A DNA stretch of 5,792 bases from positions 1-5,792 of the forward strand of contig JAAZEI010000234.1 in NCBI GenBank assembly GCA_012512355.1. The letters run 5' to 3'. The notes under the pieces are model-generated. The model was given only the letters and a program-made list of their open reading frames with translations. It had not been told where the DNA came from and did not search any database. Both the position numbers and the translations under genes were made by a program. This DNA comes from Clostridiales bacterium. GTDB lineage: Bacteria > Bacillota > Clostridia > Christensenellales > Aristaeellaceae. Shown one piece after another: positions 1 through 5,382 of this stretch. Positions within the stretch are counted from its first letter, which is position 1. The number at the start of each line of letters is the position of its first letter.

Positions 1-482
1 GATTGGAAGCGCCTGCGGAAGGCAGCGGCTTCTTCTTTTAATTTTTCAATCTCTTCTGCCAGCTGATCTTTTTCAGACTGCAAATCAAGCAGTTCGGGAT
101 CGGGCAATTGATCTTCAGCATCTTTAAGCAGATCCTCGGCGCGCTTTTTAGCATCAGCCAGAATCTCGCTGCAGCTGCGCTGGGTTTTCTCAAGCAGTTT
201 TTGAGCTGCTATAATATCCTGGGGCAGGCCCTGTGGCTCTTGCTTTGCGGCAGCAGGTGCCGGAGTGATTTGCGGCAGGGGGCTGACAGGCAGGGGCGCG
301 TAAGAAGAGCTGGCCTGCTCGCTTTTTTGTTTGAGCTGTTCGCGAAGCGTCTGGATGGTGCCCTGCAGTTCAATCATTTCGTCGCAGATGGCATCCAAAA
401 ACTCATCGACCTCTACAGGATCATAACCGCGAACCTTTGTTTTAAATTCTTTCTCTTCGATCATCGTGACTGTGATGGCCAT
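1..482 (-). CDS. divIVA: DivIVA-family cell division/polarity protein (partial, C-terminus beyond window)
   Basis: Translation from the ATG at 482-480 gives 160 residues and runs open off the left edge of the window. The N-terminus has the DivIVA membrane-binding signature: KEFKTKVRGYDPVEVDEFLD at residues 11-30 aligns without gaps to the Bacillus protein around its F17-R18 membrane loop. Here position 17 is Val and R18 is kept. A first coiled-coil stretch (about 25-57) leads into a Pro/Ala/Gln-rich linker (about 62-88), and a second charged coiled coil (about 90-160) continues past the edge. In the family, DivIVA binds negatively curved membrane at septa and poles as a coiled-coil oligomer and recruits division or wall-growth proteins. 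A ribosome site (GAGGAG, 496-491) lies 8 nt upstream of the ATG. The gene starts 77 nt after sepF on the same strand and is probably co-transcribed with it. Family assignment is firm; the specific role in this organism is inferred. Confidence 0.93.
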   Translation of the reverse strand, partial: MAITVTMIEEKEFKTKVRGYDPVEVDEFLDAICDEMIELQGTIQTLREQLKQKSEQASSSYAPLPVSPLPQITPAPAAAKQEPQGLPQDIIAAQKLLEKTQRSCSEILADAKKRAEDLLKDAEDQLPDPELLDLQSEKDQLAEEIEKLKEEAAAFRRRFQ

Positions 483-533
483 GCTTGGTTCTCCTCTCAA
501 TTGTGTGGTGGATGCATTGAGTCATATGAACAT

Positions 534-547
534 CCTGCCGTGGCAGG
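534..547 (-). other. Small inverted repeat in the sepF-divIVA gap
   Basis: CCTGC and GCAGG (5 bp) flank a 4-nt loop, 13 nt after the sepF stop. No run of T follows on the minus strand, so it is not a convincing terminator. It could be a weak mRNA structure between two co-transcribed genes, or chance. The rest of the 77-nt gap holds only the divIVA ribosome binding site. Confidence 0.3.
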
Positions 548-559
548 GAAGCTTTGGCT

Positions 560-1654
560 TTAGAGCGCGTAGCGCTGTGAATCATCCCCGTAAGCCGGGG
601 CAGCAGCCTGCTGATATTCAGGCTGTCTGCTTTGCTCATAAGTATCCTGCCTGTGCTGAGCCTGCTGCTGTGTTTGCTGCTGCGTTGCAAAGTTCATCTG
701 CGGCGCGGGGGGATAAGCGCTTTGCTGAGAAAACTCGCCCGCGGGCCGTCCTGTCTGATAACTTTGCCCGGAGGGTGCCTGATACAGCGGCGACTGGGGC
801 GGCCTGGGCTGAGGCGCGTTGGCGTTTGAGGTGGTGGGGTCTGTATACACAGTCATGGCGGCGGGCGCCATGATATAAAATCCAATTTTGCTCGACAGCC
901 TGGTCATGGTTCCATTGAGGGCATAGCAGGCGCCGGTGAGCATATCAACATAGCGGCGAATCTCCGCTTTATCCACAAGCTGGTCCATCACAATGAGGGT
1001 GCACTGACCGCGTCGCAGGCAGCTCATTGCCTGGCGGCAGCTGTTGATGTTAAACACATTGATGACATAGGCATCAATGACGCCGGCTTCCTGTGCCGCC
1101 TGTGGGGCCGCACCGGGGAACTGCACTATATTTTGGGCGGCAGCCTGCTGCTGCTGCTGATATTGCGGATCGGGCTGTTTTGTCTCCTGATGCTGGCGGC
1201 TTCTGCGGTTGCGTCCGCTTTCCTGGGCATAGGGATCCATCTGGGTGGCATAGCCTGAAGATTGCTTAGGCTCGGGCTGGCTTGGGGCCTGGGTGTAAGG
1301 CTGAGAATAACCCTGACCGGCAGGCGCTGATGCCTGCTGCCAGGGATGTCCCTGGGCCGCAGCTTGCTGCTGAGGATATCCATAAGCCTGCGCTTGATCC
1401 TGCGGCTGTCCGTAATAATCAGGCTGCTGCTGCTGTGGATAACCCTGCTGCATATCGGCGTAGGGGTTGGCAGGCTGCTGATAGGGGCTTTGGTAGCCCT
1501 GGGTATTTTGCGCATAGGCTGCAGGGTTTTGCTGCTGCTGCTCATATTGGCCTTGAGCCTCCTGGCGGCCGGGCATCCCCCCGTGCAGGTAGGTATTGCC
1601 CTTTCCAATGACGAAGGCTGATTTAACCTGGTCAATCATTGAGCGAAAATCCAT
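560..1654 (-). CDS. sepF: SepF-like cell division protein with long Gln-rich flanks
   Basis: This is a 364-residue protein. The SepF core lies at about residues 194-272; VDMLTGACYALNG (236-248) matches the family's DFLSGxVYAxxG helix, and LRRGQCTLIVM (213-223) matches its central beta strand. SepF polymerises, binds the FtsZ C-terminal tail and anchors the Z-ring to the membrane. Residues 1-14 (MDFRSMIDQVKSAF) place F3, M6, I7, V10 and F14 on one face, consistent with the N-terminal amphipathic membrane helix of SepF. Residues 31-190 and 280-364 are low complexity, rich in Gln, Pro, Tyr, Ala and Gly; I count 73 Gln in 364 residues, with runs of four or five. Bacillus SepF is about 150 residues, so the extra length is these flanks. 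The ATG at 1654 is chosen because AGGAGG lies 6 nt upstream; an in-frame TTG at 1690 and two ATGs between lack such a site. The gene has its own promoter and is followed by divIVA. Confidence 0.88.
   Translation of the reverse strand: MDFRSMIDQVKSAFVIGKGNTYLHGGMPGRQEAQGQYEQQQQNPAAYAQNTQGYQSPYQQPANPYADMQQGYPQQQQPDYYGQPQDQAQAYGYPQQQAAAQGHPWQQASAPAGQGYSQPYTQAPSQPEPKQSSGYATQMDPYAQESGRNRRSRQHQETKQPDPQYQQQQQAAAQNIVQFPGAAPQAAQEAGVIDAYVINVFNINSCRQAMSCLRRGQCTLIVMDQLVDKAEIRRYVDMLTGACYALNGTMTRLSSKIGFYIMAPAAMTVYTDPTTSNANAPQPRPPQSPLYQAPSGQSYQTGRPAGEFSQQSAYPPAPQMNFATQQQTQQQAQHRQDTYEQSRQPEYQQAAAPAYGDDSQRYAL
1145..1159 (-). repeat. (CAG)5 trinucleotide run inside sepF
   Basis: Five perfect CTG units on the plus strand read as five CAG (Gln 166-170) in the SepF-like protein, just before the structured core. 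Shorter CAG/CAA runs encode Gln 39-42 and 74-77 of the same protein, and similar codons encode the Gln-rich tail of the upstream HlyD-like protein (about 1895-1930). These are coding microsatellite-like tracts, not CRISPR or mobile DNA. Confidence 0.8.
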
Positions 1655-1660
1655 GAATGT

Positions 1661-1666
1661 CCTCCT
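1661..1666 (-). promoter_or_regulatory. Ribosome binding site that fixes the sepF start
   Basis: A perfect AGGAGG on the minus strand with a 6-nt spacer to the ATG at 1654-1652. It excludes the longer in-frame start at 1690, since the ATG at 1666 would overlap this site. Confidence 0.9.
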
Positions 1667-1760
1667 CATTTGCCCCATGCACTCTATCAAGGGCTGTCAG
1701 GTGCCTATCGCCGATGTGCCCGGGAGTTCAAAATATCTTACCCGGCAAATAGCGACTGTC

Positions 1761-1795
1761 AGTTAGCTGAAAAACAGGCTTAGTTAACCGAAAAA
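1761..1795. repeat. Two 14-bp direct repeats, 21 bp apart, in the sepF leader
   Basis: On the plus strand AGTTAGCTGAAAAA (1761-1774) and AGTTAACCGAAAAA (1782-1795) match at 12 of 14 positions and begin 21 bp apart, about two helical turns. They lie just downstream of the predicted transcription start (about 1812). The spacing suits a protein binding the same DNA face twice, or a repeated RNA motif in the leader. Function is not known. Confidence 0.5.
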
Positions 1796-1818
1796 TTTCA
1801 AAAATAATTTACCTTTGT

Positions 1819-1847
1819 ATTATAGGGTGAATTTAATTTCTTTGCAA
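1819..1847 (-). promoter_or_regulatory. Sigma-A-type promoter of sepF(-divIVA)
   Basis: On the minus strand a -35 of TTGCAA (1847-1842, 4/6 of consensus) is followed by a 17-nt spacer and a perfect TATAAT -10 (1824-1819). The predicted start is near 1812, giving a leader of about 158 nt before the sepF ATG. The 232-nt gap between the HlyD-like gene and sepF holds this promoter, the leader with direct repeats, and no supportable gene. I see no terminator for the upstream gene here, so read-through is also possible. Confidence 0.8.
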
Positions 1848-1886
1848 GCAAGCGATAGGAAATTCAAAGTTATCTCTGACTTATAT

Positions 1887-3467
1887 TTAGGGGTTCTCCT
1901 GTTGCTGCTGCTGGCGCTGTGCCTGCTGCTGGGGGTTGAGCTGCACGCTGAGGCCTTCATACAAGTGCCCCGGATTTTGCGGGATGACATAGGTTTGGGT
2001 GGCGTCTTGAGAAACAATGTTCACGGGCACAATGAACAGCCCCTCACGGAACTGCACCACAACGCCCATAATGCCTCCCTTGCTGACAATGGCTGAGTTT
2101 GGCACAGCATAGGTGATGATGGAGGTAGACAGCTGGACGTGGCAGGAGCGGATGTTGAGCACAGGCTCGACAGGGGAGCTCACATTCAGGCGCACCAGCA
2201 GATCCCCGCCCGAGCGGGTGACGCTGCTGACGGTACCTTCCACCGTCGTATTATCAAAGCTTTCAATCATAATTTGGTAGGTATCGCCGATGGCAGGGTT
2301 CCACTTGAGGTTATCCGCCAGCATCAGCACAGCCCACTCATAGGGGCGCACCAGGCGATAAATATCTGTGCTGTCCCGCGGCCGCTCAAAGGAGGCGGGG
2401 ACGCGTCCGCTGTACATGCTGCGAACTTCCTGGGGGTTATAGTTTTCATAAGTTTTTAAATTAAGCGGCTGTTCAAAACCATCCGTATAAAAGCTGACAA
2501 TGCCGTTATCGGTGGCCGTGTACTGCTTGGTCCAGGTATCGATGCGCTGCATCTGTGTTTTTTCATTGTCATAAAGGCGGGTCAGCTTCGTGTCATCGGG
2601 ATATTTTTGTTTTAGATAGTCATAACGCGATGAGATGGCTTCCATCAGCAGACTTTCCTGGGTAAGCAGGTTGCCGTTCATGCCCTGTACCAGCGCGCGC
2701 GTCTCTATGGCGCGGTCAAAGATGGTATTTTCAAGCAGCTGCAGCCTGGTGTCCGGCGTGTCGCTTTCCGAGCGCAGGATCTTTAGGTATTCTTTGATTT
2801 GTTTGCGGTAATTTTGCAGCTGGCTAAACTCCCTGCTGCTAAAGCCGGTGGTATAAACAGTGCAGACGGCATCCCCGCGCATCACCACATCGTTTTCGCC
2901 TGCCAGGTAGAGGATATCCGTCACCCCTTCTTGCATGTAGACTGTTTCATCACGCACAATCAGGGCATTGCCCGAATAGGCACTGCCCTGCTCTAAGATG
3001 GTGACGATGGCTGTTCGCGCCTCCTGGTTATTAAGGAGCTGGGTAATGCCCATGACGCCCAGAATCACCACCAATATAGCCAGACCGATATATAGATACA
3101 CCATCAGGCTCCTCTGTCTGGGGGGCGCCTGGTAGGGGATGCGGTCAGGAAGTTCCTGTCCCTGCGGCGGCGGACTGCCGGGGGGAATATGGCCACCTGT
3201 GCCGCCGGGGTTTAGGGGATATTTCGGAAACTGAGAAAAAGGGTCTGGCTGCGGCGGCATCGACAAAGGGCCCTGATATGCGGGCGGCATGCTGTTTTTT
3301 TGCTCAGGCGCAGCTTTGCCCGCCCCCATGGGCTGGGCAGGTGTAAAATAATCCTGATCGCTTTGCGGCTCAGGAGGATAAGGGCTCTGGCGCGGCGGAA
3401 AGCTTTGCCTGTCCCGAAAAAAATCTTGCTGTCCCCCGTTTGGAGGCGGGGGGATGGGGTTGGACAT
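1887..3467 (-). CDS. HlyD-like membrane-anchored adaptor protein linked to sepF
   Basis: This is a 526-residue protein. Residues 1-116 are rich in Pro, Gln, Gly and Ser (PPPPNGG near the start) and should be cytoplasmic. One membrane helix follows at about 121-141, preceded by PRQR, giving an N-in, C-out topology. The rest is extracytoplasmic: a beta-rich hairpin-like part (about 150-210), an alpha-helical stretch (about 211-318), then DNGIVSFYTDG (320-330) and a C-terminal beta domain containing YAVPNSAIV (453-461). This layout matches clostridial proteins annotated as HlyD-family periplasmic adaptor subunits and often found near sepF. The tail after about 510 is Gln-rich. True HlyD proteins bridge an inner-membrane pump and an outer channel; no pump gene is visible here, so an export role is doubtful and an envelope or division role is inferred from context. 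The ATG at 3467 is preferred because AAGGAGGT lies just upstream; a frame extending to 3524 lacks a comparable site. Confidence 0.75.
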   Translation of the reverse strand: MSNPIPPPPNGGQQDFFRDRQSFPPRQSPYPPEPQSDQDYFTPAQPMGAGKAAPEQKNSMPPAYQGPLSMPPQPDPFSQFPKYPLNPGGTGGHIPPGSPPPQGQELPDRIPYQAPPRQRSLMVYLYIGLAILVVILGVMGITQLLNNQEARTAIVTILEQGSAYSGNALIVRDETVYMQEGVTDILYLAGENDVVMRGDAVCTVYTTGFSSREFSQLQNYRKQIKEYLKILRSESDTPDTRLQLLENTIFDRAIETRALVQGMNGNLLTQESLLMEAISSRYDYLKQKYPDDTKLTRLYDNEKTQMQRIDTWTKQYTATDNGIVSFYTDGFEQPLNLKTYENYNPQEVRSMYSGRVPASFERPRDSTDIYRLVRPYEWAVLMLADNLKWNPAIGDTYQIMIESFDNTTVEGTVSSVTRSGGDLLVRLNVSSPVEPVLNIRSCHVQLSTSIITYAVPNSAIVSKGGIMGVVVQFREGLFIVPVNIVSQDATQTYVIPQNPGHLYEGLSVQLNPQQQAQRQQQQQENP

Positions 3468-3470
3468 GAA

Positions 3471-3478
3471 ACCTCCTT
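3471..3478 (-). promoter_or_regulatory. Ribosome binding site that fixes the HlyD-like start
   Basis: AAGGAGGT is a perfect anti-16S match on the minus strand. The spacer to the ATG at 3467 is short (4 nt after GGAGG), but no other start is better placed. Confidence 0.85.
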
Positions 3479-3483
3479 GGCTA

Positions 3484-3505
3484 GCGAAGTAAAAAGTTGC
3501 TTCGC
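3484..3505 (-). promoter_or_regulatory. Stem-loop just upstream of the HlyD-like ribosome binding site
   Basis: GCGAAG and CTTCGC form a perfect 6-bp stem around a 10-nt A/T-rich loop. It lies 5 nt before the Shine-Dalgarno sequence and within the predicted leader, so it could affect translation or mRNA stability. The loop has a T run, but none follows the stem, so it is not a terminator. Function is unproven. Confidence 0.4.
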
Positions 3506-3528
3506 GCCGGGTGCAATAATGCATGCAT

Positions 3529-3557
3529 AGGATACCGCGACAAGGACATTTTGTAAA
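3529..3557 (-). promoter_or_regulatory. Candidate promoter for the HlyD-like gene
   Basis: On the minus strand TTTACA (3557-3552, 5/6) and TATCCT (3534-3529, 4/6) are separated by 17 nt. The predicted start near 3522 lies inside a 10-bp palindrome, ATGCATGCAT (3519-3528). The 202-nt gap between the FAD gene and this gene holds this promoter, the stem-loop and the ribosome site. I see no clear terminator after the FAD gene. Confidence 0.45.
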
Positions 3558-3669
3558 GAATGTGTCGTTTTAAAAGCAGAAGCCATGGATAAAGCAATCG
3601 ATGCAATATCGGGAGATTAAACAAGTCTTTGGCAGCTCTTACGATATGTCTCATCGGAAAAAGTAATCT

Positions 3670-5259
3670 TTAAAGGCTCTCGGCCAGGTTTTGAGCAATC
3701 CTGAGTCCATCCACAGCCGAGGACATAATACCGCCCGCCATGCCGGCACCTTCTCCCGCGGGATAGAGGCCAGCAATGTTGCTGCAGCCAGCAGTATCTC
3801 TTGGAATGCGAAGGGGGGAGGATGATCTGGCCTCGATGCCGGTGAGGACTGCGCCTTTGGTATAAAAATCTTTTAGCTTGCGGCCATATGCCAGCAAAGC
3901 TTCTTTAAGGCCTGCCGCGGCAAAACCCGGCAGGCAGTCGCGCAGGTCACAAAGCTGGGTACCAGGCAGGATGCTGGGCATCACATCACCCAGTGCTGCA
4001 GAGGGTTTGTCCAACAGGAAATCCTCTGCCAATTGAGCTGGCGCTTTGAATTGGCCGCCGCCCAATGTGAAAGCTTTTTCTTCCCATTCGCGCTGGAACG
4101 CGATTCCCGCCAGCGGATGGGATGAAGCAAAGTCCTGGGGCCTGACTTCTATTAGGATAGCGGCGTTGGCATTCTCGCCATGGCGTTTATAGGTGCTCAT
4201 GCCATTGACGCACAGACGTTTTGCCTCGCTGGAGGCATTGACCACCTTCCCGCCCGGACACATGCAAAAGGAGTAGCTGCCTCTGCCGTTTCCCAGCCTG
4301 TGGCTGAGGTGATATTCAGCAGGGGGCAGGTTTGGATGCTCAGCAAAGGCGCCATATTGCGCTTTGTTGATGATGGTTTGCTTTTGTTCGATGCGAACAC
4401 CGATTGAGAAAGGCTTTTGTTCCATGCGAAGCCCGCTTCTGTACAGCATCTCCTGGGTGTCGCGCGCGCTGTGGCCCAGCGCCAGGATTAGCTTTTGCGT
4501 CTGAAGCTTAACTGTCGTACCGTCATGGCGGTAGCTGATGGCGGTCAGCCTGTCCTCCTGGGTATGAATGGCATCCAGACGCGCGCCAAACAGCACGCGC
4601 CCACCCAGCTGTTCAATCTCCCCGCGGACAGAGGAAACGATTTTTGGCAGCTTGTCAGTGCCGATATGGGGGCGTGCCTGGTAGAGGATATCAGGCGGCG
4701 CGCCGTGATCTGCAAAAGTTTCCAGCACCTGACGGCAGCGGGGGTCCTTGATACCGGTGTTGAGCTTGCCATCTGAAAAAGTGCCAGCGCCGCCTTCGCC
4801 AAACTGCATATTGCTCTCTTGATTCAATTCACCCAAACGGTACAGGCGGTTGACGCTGCGTGCTCTGAGCGTCACCGGCTCACCCCGCTCAAGCACCAGA
4901 GGCGCAAGGCCTGCCCTGGCCAGGTAAAGGGCGGCAAATAAGCCGCAGGGGCCAAGGCCGACCACAACAGGAGGAATTGATGAAACAGCGGGTAGTGGAT
5001 TTAGTTTTGGGGTGTCTTTCACAATGACGGCATCTTTCAGCTTTCGCTTTCTGAGAAAGCTTTGTTCGTCCCCTTTGATGATGACATCCAGGGCATAGAC
5101 AAAACGCAGTTTGGCTTTCTCCCTGGCATCCACACTTTTTTTGGCGATGCGCAGGCTGATGATGTCATCAGAGGATAGTTTCAGGCGTTTTCGGGCCTCT
5201 AAAAAAGCGCCTTCGTCACCCTCGTCAATTGAAATGTACAGGTTGCTGAGTCGTATCAA
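3670..5259 (-). CDS. FAD-dependent dehydrogenase-like protein (COG2509 type)
   Basis: This is a complete 529-residue protein. Residues 1-90 form the small N-terminal domain typical of this family (MIRLSNLYISIDE at the start). A Rossmann dinucleotide-binding motif follows: VVVGLGPCGLFAALYLARAG at 98-117, with E124 placed to bind the adenosine ribose. GEGGAGTFSDGKL (154-166) and SFCMCPGG (330-337) are conserved family blocks, and GLYPAGEGAGMAGGI (497-511) is the C-terminal FAD-contacting motif. Length and motif order fit the clostridial family usually annotated as NAD(P)/FAD-dependent oxidoreductase or uncharacterised FAD-utilising dehydrogenase. It should be a soluble cytoplasmic flavoprotein; its substrate is unknown. 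The start codon is TTG, with AAAGGA 8 nt upstream and an in-frame TAG at 5277-5275. It is transcribed in the same direction as the division cluster, 202 nt upstream of it, with no obvious functional link. Confidence 0.92.
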   Translation of the reverse strand: MIRLSNLYISIDEGDEGAFLEARKRLKLSSDDIISLRIAKKSVDAREKAKLRFVYALDVIIKGDEQSFLRKRKLKDAVIVKDTPKLNPLPAVSSIPPVVVGLGPCGLFAALYLARAGLAPLVLERGEPVTLRARSVNRLYRLGELNQESNMQFGEGGAGTFSDGKLNTGIKDPRCRQVLETFADHGAPPDILYQARPHIGTDKLPKIVSSVRGEIEQLGGRVLFGARLDAIHTQEDRLTAISYRHDGTTVKLQTQKLILALGHSARDTQEMLYRSGLRMEQKPFSIGVRIEQKQTIINKAQYGAFAEHPNLPPAEYHLSHRLGNGRGSYSFCMCPGGKVVNASSEAKRLCVNGMSTYKRHGENANAAILIEVRPQDFASSHPLAGIAFQREWEEKAFTLGGGQFKAPAQLAEDFLLDKPSAALGDVMPSILPGTQLCDLRDCLPGFAAAGLKEALLAYGRKLKDFYTKGAVLTGIEARSSSPLRIPRDTAGCSNIAGLYPAGEGAGMAGGIMSSAVDGLRIAQNLAESL

Positions 5260-5267
5260 AGACAGGA

Positions 5268-5276
5268 TCCTTTCCT
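5268..5276 (-). promoter_or_regulatory. Ribosome binding site supporting a TTG start
   Basis: AGGAAAGGA on the minus strand, 8 nt before the TTG at 5259-5257. An in-frame stop overlaps its upstream end, no ATG or GTG competes nearby, and the following residues match the usual N-terminus of the family. Confidence 0.75.
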
Positions 5277-5297
5277 AATTGAGCTGCTGAGGAACTG

Positions 5298-5327
5298 AAT
5301 ATAATAAAGTGAAATACTTTTCATCAA
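5298..5327 (-). promoter_or_regulatory. Candidate promoter for the FAD-dependent protein gene
   Basis: On the minus strand TTGATG (5327-5322, 4/6) and TATATT (5303-5298, 5/6) are spaced by 18 nt; TATTAT three bases upstream is an alternative -10 with a 15-nt spacer. The -35 overlaps the T-tract of the preceding terminator, so the FAD gene probably starts its own transcript about 30 nt before its start codon. Confidence 0.5.
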
Positions 5328-5351
5328 AAAAGAGGAGATCTCTTCTCCTCT
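5325..5351 (-). terminator. Intrinsic terminator after the ABC transporter gene
   Basis: On the minus strand AGAGGAGA pairs perfectly with TCTCCTCT (8 bp, 5-nt loop; 5351-5331) and is followed at once by five T. It starts about 30 nt after the stop codon of the ABC gene and fits a rho-independent terminator closing that operon. Confidence 0.85.
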
Positions 5352-5382
5352 AAAAGATATCATAATTCCTCGTCGCAGGCTA

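Noticed and set aside
466..873. Plus-strand open frame of 135 residues opposite the 3' end of sepF and the divIVA start
   Set aside because: It is antisense to two recognised genes, has no recognisable domain, and its length follows from the biased codons of the Gln-rich sequence.
1130..1560. CTG/CAG-rich repetitive stretch as a possible CRISPR or mobile repeat
   Set aside because: Units are irregular, in frame and encode Gln-rich protein; there are no spacers or terminal repeats.
1282..1621. Plus-strand frames with Leu-rich, membrane-like sequence
   Set aside because: Leu runs are the antisense reading of CAG repeats (CTG) and do not indicate a membrane protein.
1126..1635. Minus-strand 169-residue frame inside sepF in another frame
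   Set aside because: It lies wholly within the SepF-like gene; its Ser/Arg/Pro-rich sequence is the frame-shifted reading of Gln-rich codons.
1655..1690. Longer SepF start at a TTG (1690) or intermediate ATGs
   Set aside because: These starts lack a good ribosome site, while the ATG at 1654 has AGGAGG at 6 nt and begins a SepF-like amphipathic helix.
3212..3586. Minus-strand 124-residue frame spanning the start of the HlyD-like gene
   Set aside because: It overlaps the HlyD-like N-terminus in a different frame and covers its promoter and ribosome site.
3642..3656. Inverted repeat CGAT/ATCG after the FAD gene as a terminator
   Set aside because: The stem is only 4 bp with a 7-nt loop and no T-tract follows on the minus strand.
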